A stretch of 21,044 bases of DNA from Malonomonas sp036526255. Lineage in GTDB: Bacteria; Desulfobacterota; Desulfuromonadia; Desulfuromonadales; Geopsychrobacteraceae. Position numbers and translations under genes: made by a program. This document shows positions 7,935 through 15,205 of the stretch, piece after piece (within the stretch, counting starts at the first letter, position 1; each line of letters begins with the position of its first letter). The notes under the pieces were generated by a model. The model was not told the origin of the DNA, searched no databases, and saw only the letters and a program-made list of their open reading frames with translations. The stretch covers positions 1-21,044 of the forward strand of contig DATCYW010000001.1 in assembly GCA_036526255.1 (NCBI GenBank), written 5' to 3'.

Positions 7935-9578
7935 TTAGCAGACATGCTGAATCTTCAGGCGATCAGCGACGGCCCGGTCGGTTGAAACGAGGGCATCGGC
8001 GCGGCCTACGGGGAGGGACGAGTTGCCGATCGGCGCCATCAGTTTTTTGATTTCCTGATCCATGGCGAGGAAATAGTTGACGATGTTCTGGGCAATCTTG
8101 TCCGGATCGAGGCGTCGCACCAGCTGTGGTTCCTGGGTGGTGATGCCGGCCGGACAGAGGCCTGTGTTGCAGGCGTTGCAGCGCCCCATGTCGTTGCCGA
8201 CGCAGCCGGCCATCTGCAGGATCAGCTTGCCGGTAAACACGCCATTGGCGCCGAGGCAGATCATCTTGAAGGCATCGGCCGCCAGGTCGCCGGTCTTGCC
8301 GAGGCCGCCGGCGGCCCAGAGCGGAATCTGCCCCTGGCGTCCCTGGGTGACTGCGGCCAGGTAGCAGTCGCGTAGCTTGCTGACGATCGGATGGCCGGTG
8401 TGGTCGAGGCTGACTTCGTGAGCGGCGCCGGTGCCGCCGTCGATCCCGTCGAGGAAGAACCCGCCAACGATGTTGTAGGGGTCGCGCACCAGGTTGTTGA
8501 ACACGCTGACGCTGGTTGATGAGGCGGCGACTTTGATCGCGACCGGAACGCGGAACTTGAACGCTGCGTTAAACGACAGAAACATCTTCTGCACGCTCTC
8601 TTCGATCGAGTAGAGCCCCTGGTGGTTCGGCGGGCTGAGCAGGTCGGTCTTCGGCACACCACGGATCGCCATGATGTGTTCGGCGACCTTCTGCGCCATC
8701 AGCAGTCCGCCGTCGCCCGGCTTCGCTCCCTGGCCGATCTTGATCAGGATGCCGGCGGGATCTTCAATCATATCCGGCATGCTGGTGACAATCCGGTTCC
8801 AGCCGAAGTGGCCGGAAGCAATCTGCAGGATCATGTATTTCAGATATTTTGATCTGAGCAGGCGGCGCGGAACGCCCCCTTCGCCCGAGCTCATGCGCAC
8901 CGGCAAGCCGCACTCTTCATTCAGATAGGCGACCGCCATGGCGACCCCTTCCCACATCCGCCACGAGAGCGCGCCGATCGACATGTCGCCGATGATCACC
9001 GGGTAAATCCAGTTGACCGGTGGGGTGATGTCGTTAGTGACCAGCTGGTTGTTGGCATCCGCGCTAAAGGGGAGCTTCTTCGGCGGCAGTATCCGGCCGA
9101 ACGGGGCCAGCAGGTCGAAGGTGTGGCGCTGAGCGTCGAGGCTCGGGTCGGTCATCTGTGAGATGCGGCCGACGCGGATCTTGTCCAGGGTGCGCGAGGT
9201 GCCCTCCAGGTTCTTGCGCCCGCCGCGCTTGATCGAGTCGCCGCCCAGGCAGCGGGTGACGATCGGGTGGCGGGTGTCGAGGTTGCGCTCCGGGCGGATG
9301 GCGTCGTTCGGGCAGACCTTCTCGCACATGCCGCAACCGCGGCAGTAATCGCGGATCGATTTGGCTTGACGGATAACCGGCACGGCCGAGAAGCGGGATT
9401 TCGGCTCGGGGAAGTTGCCTTCGGAAAAGACCATCCGCCGCCGCTCAACTTTCGGCAGGATCGCCCGGAAGGTGCAGGTGGCGACGCAGGAGCCGCACAT
9501 GGTGCAGCGGCTGGCGTCATACTTGATTTTCCAGGGGAGGTCATTGGCAGTGACGCTGTTGACTTTCATTGTTTCCAT
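7935..9578 (-). CDS. Glutamate synthase, FMN-binding synthase subunit with N-terminal ferredoxin domain (archaeal type)
   Basis: A 547-residue protein that makes glutamate from 2-oxoglutarate and ammonia on FMN. The N-terminus has two 4Fe-4S motifs, CTMCGSCVATC (C25-C35) and CRGCGMCEKVCP (C79-C89). The FMN/2-oxoglutarate barrel follows with MSSGEGG (229-235), KIGQGAKPGDGG (280-291), IDGGTGAA (379-386) and AAGGLGKTGDLAADAFK. The cluster loop near the C-terminus is CNACNTGLCPAGITTQ (C467, C470, C475), like archaeal-type enzymes. It lacks the glutaminase and GXGXG domains, which are in the neighbouring genes. The start at 9578 has GGAGGTG five to six bases upstream, inside the end of the glutaminase gene, and the two genes overlap by 13 nt. 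ATG 9569 is an internal alternative. Confidence 0.93.
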   Translation of the reverse strand: METMKVNSVTANDLPWKIKYDASRCTMCGSCVATCTFRAILPKVERRRMVFSEGNFPEPKSRFSAVPVIRQAKSIRDYCRGCGMCEKVCPNDAIRPERNLDTRHPIVTRCLGGDSIKRGGRKNLEGTSRTLDKIRVGRISQMTDPSLDAQRHTFDLLAPFGRILPPKKLPFSADANNQLVTNDITPPVNWIYPVIIGDMSIGALSWRMWEGVAMAVAYLNEECGLPVRMSSGEGGVPRRLLRSKYLKYMILQIASGHFGWNRIVTSMPDMIEDPAGILIKIGQGAKPGDGGLLMAQKVAEHIMAIRGVPKTDLLSPPNHQGLYSIEESVQKMFLSFNAAFKFRVPVAIKVAASSTSVSVFNNLVRDPYNIVGGFFLDGIDGGTGAAHEVSLDHTGHPIVSKLRDCYLAAVTQGRQGQIPLWAAGGLGKTGDLAADAFKMICLGANGVFTGKLILQMAGCVGNDMGRCNACNTGLCPAGITTQEPQLVRRLDPDKIAQNIVNYFLAMDQEIKKLMAPIGNSSLPVGRADALVSTDRAVADRLKIQHVC

Positions 9579-10672
9579 CGCTGCACCTCCAGCTCGTCAT
9601 TAATCACTATCGTTTCCCGTTCATTGGGGTAGATATCCGTTTCCCAGTCGCGGTCGGGAAGAACCTCGTTGATGCCGCAGACCTCTGAAGAGATAACGAC
9701 GGTATCCGCATCCCGGCCGACCACCACCGGGCGCAATTTTTTCGCGTCGCAGCAGGTGAACAGGGTGTTGTCCGGGAGCATGCCGATAATGGTGTTCGGG
9801 CCGTTGATTTCCAGGTGCGCCAGCGACTGGCGGATCGACAGCAGCTGTTTCTGGTCTTCGCGTTTGTCGATATTTTCAAACGGCAGCGGTGTTACGACAT
9901 GCTTGTAGTAGTTCAGCGGCCAGCCGAGCTCGCGATGGACGTAGTGCAGGGTGTAGAGAAAGCACTGCGAGTCGGATTCAAATCCGATGTAGCCGCGATG
10001 CAGCCCCTGCTGCATCTCCATGTTCTTCTGGTAAAAGGTGTTTTCGCCGTTGGCCAGCGCCGTGTACCCCTGCAGGTGAAAGGGGTGGGCGGCGTAGCGG
10101 ACGATGTCGTAGTTGGTGTTCTGCCGGCACTGGGCGGTAATCACCTTGGCGGTGAAACGGTTATCGGTTTCCCAAAGGTTGAAGTAGGTGCCGATATCGT
10201 GCGGGTCGCCGATCTCCTTCAGGGTGATGACGTCGGGCCAGAACGAGTAGACGAAACCCTCGTCGTTCGGCTCAAGGGCGCGGCGCAGCTTCAGTCGCGT
10301 GTCGAGCAGCAGCTCTTCCTTCTCTTTTCTTCTGGCACCCTCATAAGCGCTCGGATAGCTGAAGGTTTCGAACACGTAGTGCGGCATGGCGTTGATGTCC
10401 AGCCCCGGCCAGTCGTTGACTTCGGGCGACCATTGCATGATCCGGCGGAAACCGACTTCGTGCAGGATGTTTTCGGCAATCTTTATTCCCGCGTCGGTGC
10501 AGGCCATCGACAGGGTCGGCAGGTGCTTGTAGGTTTCAAATATCCCGCCAAGGTTCTGCATGACCATTGCGAAACCCGAGTTGTCGTGCCCTTTCTGCTG
10601 TGACTGCATCAGCTGCAGGGCCTTACTCGGATGGATGTAGTTGCGACTTTTTATCGCTCCAATACGACACAT
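9566..10672 (-). CDS. Glutamate synthase glutaminase (class II amidotransferase) subunit
   Basis: A 368-residue stand-alone class II glutamine amidotransferase that releases ammonia from glutamine for the FMN subunit. The start is set by function: these enzymes use an N-terminal cysteine exposed after Met removal, and ATG 10672 reads M-C-R-I-G, with AAGGAG 10 nt upstream; a reading frame extending to 10717 would bury the cysteine. QQKGHDNSGFAMVM corresponds to the family's Q-x-R-G-x-D-S-x-G loop, with K in place of the usual R. EPNDEGFVYSF and GYTALANGENTF also fit the fold. The C-terminus overlaps the next gene by 13 nt. It is first in a three-gene operon with a sigma-54-type promoter about 100 nt upstream. 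PurF and GlmS are excluded by the absence of their synthase domains. Confidence 0.88.
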   Translation of the reverse strand: MCRIGAIKSRNYIHPSKALQLMQSQQKGHDNSGFAMVMQNLGGIFETYKHLPTLSMACTDAGIKIAENILHEVGFRRIMQWSPEVNDWPGLDINAMPHYVFETFSYPSAYEGARRKEKEELLLDTRLKLRRALEPNDEGFVYSFWPDVITLKEIGDPHDIGTYFNLWETDNRFTAKVITAQCRQNTNYDIVRYAAHPFHLQGYTALANGENTFYQKNMEMQQGLHRGYIGFESDSQCFLYTLHYVHRELGWPLNYYKHVVTPLPFENIDKREDQKQLLSIRQSLAHLEINGPNTIIGMLPDNTLFTCCDAKKLRPVVVGRDADTVVISSEVCGINEVLPDRDWETDIYPNERETIVINDELEVQRWKQ

Positions 10673-10782
10673 GCTATCAACTCCTTCTGTAGATCGGAAA
10701 GTTTCCCCCGGAGGCATAAACGACGCTGCTGACTGTCGAAGAGGGGAGGTCTGTTCTTTATTGCGTAGAGGCGGTAGTGTAT

Positions 10783-10799
10783 AGCAGGTTCTGTGCCAG
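10783..10799 (-). promoter_or_regulatory. Sigma-54 (RpoN) promoter of the glutamate synthase operon
   Basis: The minus strand reads CTGGCACAGAACCTGCT. The -24 element CTGGCAC is perfect, the -12 GC is spaced exactly 10 nt from the -24 GG, and the only clear deviation from YTGGCAC-N5-TTGCW is C for the first T of TTGC. Initiation is expected near 10772, giving a leader of about 100 nt. Sigma-54 control fits nitrogen-responsive expression of an ammonia-assimilation operon. Confidence 0.75.
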
Positions 10800-10926
10800 A
10801 GAAAACCTGGCTGGTTGCGTGAACGAGGGCGTTGCTTAAACTGTTTTTATTTCAGTAGGTTATGATGTCTTGATGGTGGATAGGTGGAGCGTCTGTTGTG
10901 CGGAAGGGAATTTTTGAGTTGACCGA

Positions 10927-10947
10927 CTACTTACTTTGAGTAGGTAG
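10927..10947. promoter_or_regulatory. Imperfect dyad, possible enhancer-binding-protein site
   Basis: CTACTTACT (10927-10935), TTG, AGTAGGTAG (10939-10947): nine base pairs of symmetry with one mismatch. It is centred about 140 bp upstream of the sigma-54 -24 element, the usual distance for an activator site. Which activator would bind is unknown; it does not match the NtrC consensus. Confidence 0.35.
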
Positions 10948-10955
10948 GTTTGTCG

Positions 10956-10995
10956 TGGTAGCGCCCGCATTTTTTACCACTAGCGGGCGCTACCA
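10956..10995 (-). terminator. Hairpin downstream of ilvE, probable terminator
   Basis: A perfect 13-bp inverted repeat, TGGTAGCGCCCGC (10956-10968) and GCGGGCGCTACCA (10983-10995), with a 14-nt loop containing six T on the plus strand. It begins 6 nt after the ilvE stop. No T-run follows the stem on the minus strand, so a factor-assisted stop or an mRNA-end stabiliser is possible. Confidence 0.5.
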
Positions 10996-11000
10996 GGGTC

Positions 11001-12065
11001 TTAAAGGTTGACGATCCAGCCGTGGGTGTCGGGCTGCTGTCCGTACTGGATACCGGTCAGCTTGTTGTAGAGTTTCATGGTCAGTTCGCCGGGTTTTCCG
11101 TCACCGAGCTGGACGCAGCGGTCCCGATAGCAGAAGGAGCCGACCGGCGAGATAACCACCGCAGTGCCGGTGCCGAAGGCTTCTTTAAGGCGGCCGTTTT
11201 CAGTGCCATCCATCACTTCGTCGACACTCAGGGCCCGTTCTTCGATTTCATAGCCCATCTCCTGCAACAGGCTCAGTGTCGACCGGCGGGTAATGCCATC
11301 AAGCACAGTGCCGCGCAGCGGCGAAGTGATGATTTTGCCGTCGTAAAGGAACAGCATATTCATGCTGCCGACTTCTTCGACATAGCGCTTTTCTTTGGCG
11401 TCGAGCCAGAGGACCTGATCGAAGCCCTTGAGCGAGGCTTCGCGGGCGGCGTAGAGGCTGGCAGCGTAATTGCCGCCGGTTTTGGCTTCGCCGGTGCCGC
11501 CTTCAGCGGCGCGTACGTAGTGATCGGAGATCCAGATCTTAACCGGGGCGATACCGCCTTTGTAGTAGGCGCCAACCGGGCAGAGGATGACGTAACAGAG
11601 GTACTGATCAGCCGGACGCACGCCGAGCATCGCTTCGGTGGCGATCATGGTCGGCCGGATGTAGAGGCTGGTTCCGGCGCTGCGTGGCACCCAGTCGGAT
11701 TCGAGACGGACCAGTTCAAGCATTGACTCGAGAAAGAACTTTTCGTCGACTTCCGGCATGCACATCCGCCGGGCGCTCTGGTTGAAGCGGGCGACGTTGT
11801 CGGCCGGGCGGAACATGGCGATGCTGCCATCGGGGCGGCGGAAGGCTTTTAGGCCTTCAAAAATTTCCTGCGAGTAGTGCAGAACCATCGCCGCCGGGTC
11901 GAGGCTGAACGGGGCGTAGGGTTGAATGCGCGCCGAGTGCCAACCCTTGCCGGTGGTGTACTCCATGACAAACATCCGGTTGGTGAATTGTTTGCCGAAT
12001 ACCAGGTTGTTTTCGTCTTCGATTCCTGGCTTGGGATTTGTCACCGGTAAGATTTCCAGTTGCAT
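11001..12065 (-). CDS. ilvE: Branched-chain amino acid aminotransferase
   Basis: A 354-residue fold-type IV PLP enzyme that moves the amino group between glutamate and the branched-chain 2-oxo acids, the last step of Val/Leu/Ile synthesis. The length and sequence match the longer BCAT type (as in eukaryotic BCAT), not the roughly 310-residue E. coli type. Evidence: YSQEIFEGLKAFR (64-76), SLYIRPTMIATE, the PLP lysine K195 in AKTGGNYAASL, VEEVGSMNMLF, and GTGTAVVISPVG. AGGAG precedes the start at a normal distance. It is upstream of, and in the same direction as, the glutamate synthase operon, but a hairpin and a separate promoter lie between them, so it is probably its own unit. Confidence 0.94.
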   Translation of the reverse strand: MQLEILPVTNPKPGIEDENNLVFGKQFTNRMFVMEYTTGKGWHSARIQPYAPFSLDPAAMVLHYSQEIFEGLKAFRRPDGSIAMFRPADNVARFNQSARRMCMPEVDEKFFLESMLELVRLESDWVPRSAGTSLYIRPTMIATEAMLGVRPADQYLCYVILCPVGAYYKGGIAPVKIWISDHYVRAAEGGTGEAKTGGNYAASLYAAREASLKGFDQVLWLDAKEKRYVEEVGSMNMLFLYDGKIITSPLRGTVLDGITRRSTLSLLQEMGYEIEERALSVDEVMDGTENGRLKEAFGTGTAVVISPVGSFCYRDRCVQLGDGKPGELTMKLYNKLTGIQYGQQPDTHGWIVNL

Positions 12066-12109
12066 AATCTCGCTCTCCTGTCATGGCAATGAAGTAATGG
12101 AATGCATTT

Positions 12110-12137
12110 ATTATCATAAGCTCGCGCGCCGCTGCAA
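12110..12137 (-). promoter_or_regulatory. Candidate sigma-70 promoter for ilvE
   Basis: On the minus strand TTGCAG (12137-12132), 16 nt, GATAAT (12115-12110). The -10 is 5 of 6, the -35 only 3 of 6. Initiation would be near 12103, about 38 nt before the ilvE start. Confidence 0.35.
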
Positions 12138-12174
12138 GATTATCCCTCGCTCGTCGCTCTGGGCGCTGTCAGAC

Positions 12175-12203
12175 TTGCGAAAAATGGTAAATAAACTTAC
12201 TAT
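12175..12203 (+). promoter_or_regulatory. Candidate sigma-70 promoter for the larA-like gene
   Basis: TTGCGA (12175-12180), 17 nt of AT-rich spacer, TACTAT (12198-12203). Each box matches 4 of 6. Initiation near 12210 would leave a leader of about 30 nt before the GTG start. Confidence 0.4.
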
Positions 12204-12240
12204 TTAAAACTGTTTTCGTTATCAGAAAGCGAGGTTTGCG

Positions 12241-13524
12241 GTGGCTCTGCTCGAACTGAAATACGGCTCCACAATCCAGACGGCCGATCTGCCGGATGGC
12301 GGGCAGTGGTTGCGACCGAAGTCACCGCTTGCCGCTGAGGCTGAAGAGCTGGTGTTGCAGGCGTTAAGGCAGCCGATCGGTTCGCCAGCTTTGGCTGCTT
12401 TGATTCAGCCCGGCGAACAGGTGCTGATCATCACCTCGGATATCACCCGCTACACCGGCAGTGAAGTTTATCTGCCGCTGCTGGTGGCCGAGCTGAACCG
12501 GGTCGGCGTGGCGGATGCGCAGATCAGTATTCTGATTGCGCTGGGGATCCACCGGCCACAGACCGCCGCGGAGCACCGCAAAATTCTGGGTTCGCTCTAT
12601 GGGCGGATCGCAGTTTATGACCATGATTGCGATGACCCGCAGCAGCTGGTATCGCTGGGTGCAACCGATTCCGGGCTGCCGGTGGCAATCAACCGCCGGG
12701 TGGTCGAGGCTGATCGGGTCATCGTGACCGGCACCATCGGGTTTCATTATTTCGCTGGGTTTGGCGGTGGCCGCAAAGGGCTGGTGCCGGGGGTGGCCAG
12801 TCGGGAAACCTGCATGCAGAGCCACTTCGCCGTGTTCAACCCGCCGGACGTCGGCGGCAAGCATCCGCAAGCGACCGTCGGCGTGCTCGATGGCAACCCG
12901 GTGCACCGGGCGCTGCTGCAGGCGGCCAGGTTGGCAAAGCCGGATTTTCTGTTGAATACGGTGCTTTCGCCACACAAGGAGATCCTCGGGGTTTTCTGTG
13001 GCGACCTGGAACAGGCCCATCTGGCCGGCTGCGAGTTGGCGCGGCGCCTGTTTTCCGCGCCGCTGGCCGAGCTGGCCGATCTGGCAATCATCTCCTGCGG
13101 CGGCGAGCCGAAGGATATCAATTTTATCCAGTCGCAAAAGGCGCTCGATTACGGCTGTCGCGCGGTCCGCGCCGGAGGCACTATTATTCTGCTGGCGGCC
13201 TGTCGCGACGGTTTCGGTCATCCGACCTTCTTCGACTGGTTCCGTTATCAGGATCTGGCTGAATTCGAAACCGCGCTGCGCGCCGATTACCAGATCAATG
13301 GCCAGACTGCTCACGCCACGCTGAGCAAGGCGCGGCAGTTCCGGGTTATTCTGGTCAGTGAATTAACTGCCGAGCAGACGATGCAGATGGGGATGGAAAA
13401 GGCCGCCGATTTGGCTGCGGCAATCGAACTGGCGAAAAAAAACTTGCCGGAAGACGCAAAAATAGTACTGATCCCGGACGGCGGCACGGTCCTGCCGGTC
13501 GTTGATGTCCGCAAAGAAGGGTAA
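12241..13524 (+). CDS. larA: LarA-family nickel-pincer racemase (lactate racemase-like)
   Basis: A 427-residue protein of the LarA/DUF2088 family; LarA of Lactobacillus plantarum is about 424 residues and interconverts D- and L-lactate with a nickel-pincer nucleotide. The key residues appear in order at a near-constant offset from LarA numbering: H104 in GIHRP (LarA H108), H169 in GFHYFAGF (H174), K179 in GGGRKGLVPG (the cofactor-linking K184), and H195 in MQSHF (nickel ligand H200). SDITRYTGS (66-74) fits the substrate-binding region. The start is GTG 12241, with GAGG 6 nt upstream. Genes for pincer synthesis (larB, larC, larE) are not in the window, so they must lie elsewhere for this to be active. 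Family members act on several 2-hydroxy acids; lactate is inferred from the glcD/glcF neighbours. Confidence 0.85.
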   Translation: MALLELKYGSTIQTADLPDGGQWLRPKSPLAAEAEELVLQALRQPIGSPALAALIQPGEQVLIITSDITRYTGSEVYLPLLVAELNRVGVADAQISILIALGIHRPQTAAEHRKILGSLYGRIAVYDHDCDDPQQLVSLGATDSGLPVAINRRVVEADRVIVTGTIGFHYFAGFGGGRKGLVPGVASRETCMQSHFAVFNPPDVGGKHPQATVGVLDGNPVHRALLQAARLAKPDFLLNTVLSPHKEILGVFCGDLEQAHLAGCELARRLFSAPLAELADLAIISCGGEPKDINFIQSQKALDYGCRAVRAGGTIILLAACRDGFGHPTFFDWFRYQDLAEFETALRADYQINGQTAHATLSKARQFRVILVSELTAEQTMQMGMEKAADLAAAIELAKKNLPEDAKIVLIPDGGTVLPVVDVRKEG

Positions 13525-13531
13525 CTTACGC

Positions 13532-15085
13532 ATGCCGAGTAAAGAAGAAATCCTGCAGAAGGTGATCGAATCCGGCTCGTTGCCGACCCTGTCGACGGTG
13601 GCTTCCAAGCTGATTAATGTCGCCGGCAAGGAAGATACGACCATTCAGGACATCTCCAAGCTGATTTCGCAGGATGTGTCGCTTTCGAGCAAAGTGCTCA
13701 AGGTGGTCAACTCCTCGTTCTACAACTTTCCCAACGAAGTCAGCACCATCCAGCAGGCGGTGGCGATTCTCGGCACTAACGCGGTGCGCAGCCTGGTGCT
13801 GTCGTTTTCCTTTCTGAATATGGAGCGCCCCAAGTTCGGCAAGGGGTTTAACTACGAACGGTTCTGGGAAGAGTCGCTGGCCGCAGCGGTTGCCTCCAAG
13901 CTGATCATGTCGAAGGTTTCCAAGGCGGACCCGGACGAGGTGTTTACCGTTGCGCTGCTGCAGAATCTCGGCAAGTTGATTTTCGCTTGCGCTTATCGTG
14001 AGCAGTACGATCAGATTCTGCAGGATGCCGATGGCAGCGACCAGCGTCTACTCGAGCTGGAGGTGGAGCGGATCGGCGCGTCGCATGCCTATATCGGGAG
14101 TGAAGCGGCTAAATACTGGAAGTTTCCGGATTCGCTGACCCTGCCGATCCATTATCACCATGAGCCGGACACTTACAACGGCGAGGATGCCGCGCGCTTG
14201 ACTGAGATTCGCGTCGTCCATCTGGCGGGTCTGCTGGCCAATATCATGTATTCGGGCAAGCCGATCGCCTATCACGCTCCGTTCCGCGAACGGGCGCAGC
14301 AGATGTTTGCCCTGGAAGCGCCGGTGATTGATGAAATCCTCGAAAAGGCCAACGGCGAGGTCGCTCAGGCGGGCAGCTATTTCGGCCTGAAGATCGGCGG
14401 CACCCCCTCGATACCGGAGTTGCTGCAGGGGGCGAATATCGAGCTGAGCCTGCTCAATATGAGTTATGAGCAGATGAACCGCGAGCTGGTACAGACGAAG
14501 ATTCAATTGGAAAAACTGACGTCTGAGTTGCAGGAGAAGAACAGCTATCTGGAGGGGATTGCCAATCTCGATGGCTTGACCGAAATCTACAATCATCGTT
14601 ATTTTCAGGATTTTCTCGATCGCGAGATCAGCCGCGCGATCCGGCGGGAAACCCGACTCAGCCTGATTCTGGCGGATATTGACAATTTCAAGAATTTCAA
14701 CGATTTTCATGGCCATCAGGCCGGTGATCAGGTGTTGCGTGAGGTGGCGACGCTCTGCGGAGGCCTGATCCGCGAGTATGATCTGCTGGCCCGCTATGGC
14801 GGCGAAGAGTTTGTCTTTGTCCTGCCGGAGACCGACCTGGCTGATGCCCTGCTGGTGGCGGAGAAGATCCGCGCGGCGGTTGAGCAGCACCGCTTCAAGT
14901 TGGGCGACACCAGCTGCCGGGTGACCTCGAGCTTCGGCGTCGCGACCTTTGACCCGAACAGTGCGATGAAAAAATCCGAACTGATCGAACAGGCCGACAA
15001 GGCGCTTTATACAGCCAAGAAAAAAGGGCGTAACCGGGTTGAGACCTTCGTTGAAAAGAGCGGCTGGTTCAGTCGCGGAAAGTAG
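13532..15085 (+). CDS. HDOD-GGDEF protein, probable diguanylate cyclase
   Basis: A 517-residue cytoplasmic signalling protein. Residues about 10-210 form an HDOD domain (LPTLSTVASKLINV, SLSSKVLKVVNSSFYNFP, AVAILGTNAVRSLVL), followed by a connecting helical region, a coiled coil (about 312-342), and a GGDEF domain from LDGLTEIYNHRYF (346-358) on. The catalytic motif is GGEEF (423-427), with substrate/metal residues in DIDNFKNFND (382-391). R414-E-Y-D417, five residues before GGEEF, is an intact inhibitory I-site, so it should make c-di-GMP and be feedback-limited. No receiver or PAS sensor is present, so the HDOD part is the likely input. ATG 13532 has AAGAAGGG upstream; a TTG/ATG start at 13502/13505, overlapping the larA stop, is possible. 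It follows larA by 7 nt and is probably cotranscribed. Confidence 0.9.
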   Translation: MPSKEEILQKVIESGSLPTLSTVASKLINVAGKEDTTIQDISKLISQDVSLSSKVLKVVNSSFYNFPNEVSTIQQAVAILGTNAVRSLVLSFSFLNMERPKFGKGFNYERFWEESLAAAVASKLIMSKVSKADPDEVFTVALLQNLGKLIFACAYREQYDQILQDADGSDQRLLELEVERIGASHAYIGSEAAKYWKFPDSLTLPIHYHHEPDTYNGEDAARLTEIRVVHLAGLLANIMYSGKPIAYHAPFRERAQQMFALEAPVIDEILEKANGEVAQAGSYFGLKIGGTPSIPELLQGANIELSLLNMSYEQMNRELVQTKIQLEKLTSELQEKNSYLEGIANLDGLTEIYNHRYFQDFLDREISRAIRRETRLSLILADIDNFKNFNDFHGHQAGDQVLREVATLCGGLIREYDLLARYGGEEFVFVLPETDLADALLVAEKIRAAVEQHRFKLGDTSCRVTSSFGVATFDPNSAMKKSELIEQADKALYTAKKKGRNRVETFVEKSGWFSRGK

Positions 15086-15111
15086 ACATTTTTAGTCTTT
15101 TATTCGATAAT
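15083..15111 (+). promoter_or_regulatory. Candidate sigma-70 promoter upstream of glcD
   Basis: TAGACA (15083-15088), 17 nt, GATAAT (15106-15111): each box is 5 of 6 with ideal spacing. It overlaps the stop codon of the HDOD-GGDEF gene. Initiation near 15118 would put the terminator hairpin inside the glcD leader. Confidence 0.5.
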
Positions 15112-15135
15112 GGCGCTCATCCGTTGATTTAAAAA

Positions 15136-15182
15136 GGCACGAAAGTCCTGAGTTGTGGTCGTTTCGTGCCTCTTTATTTTTA
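15136..15182 (+). terminator. Rho-independent terminator just upstream of glcD
   Basis: A perfect 9-bp stem GGCACGAAA (15136-15144) and TTTCGTGCC (15162-15170) with a 17-nt loop, followed by TCTTTATTTTT. AAAAA before the stem gives a T-run on the other strand too. It ends about 23 nt before glcD, so it either closes the larA/HDOD-GGDEF unit or attenuates glcD. Confidence 0.8.
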
Positions 15183-15205
15183 CTTTCGTGAAAAGGTTGT
15201 GACCA

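Larger units (their letters stand above)
10673..11000. other. Non-coding region between ilvE and the glutamate synthase operon
   Basis: 328 nt without a credible gene. In minus-strand order it holds a 13-bp hairpin just after ilvE, an imperfect dyad (10927-10947), an AT-rich stretch (about 10845-10865), a sigma-54-type promoter (10783-10799), and a leader of about 100 nt ending in the ribosome site at 10681-10688. I see no convincing terminator hairpin in the leader. Confidence 0.7.

Noticed and set aside
10673..10772. ANTAR-type antiterminator structure in the glutamate synthase leader
   Set aside because: Expected because related nitrogen operons use one, but I could not find paired hexaloop hairpins or a T-run in the leader.
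15136..15155. AGGCACG upstream of glcD as a sigma-54 -24 element
   Set aside because: Ten nt after GG the required GC is CT, so the -12 half fails; the bases are also one arm of the terminator stem.
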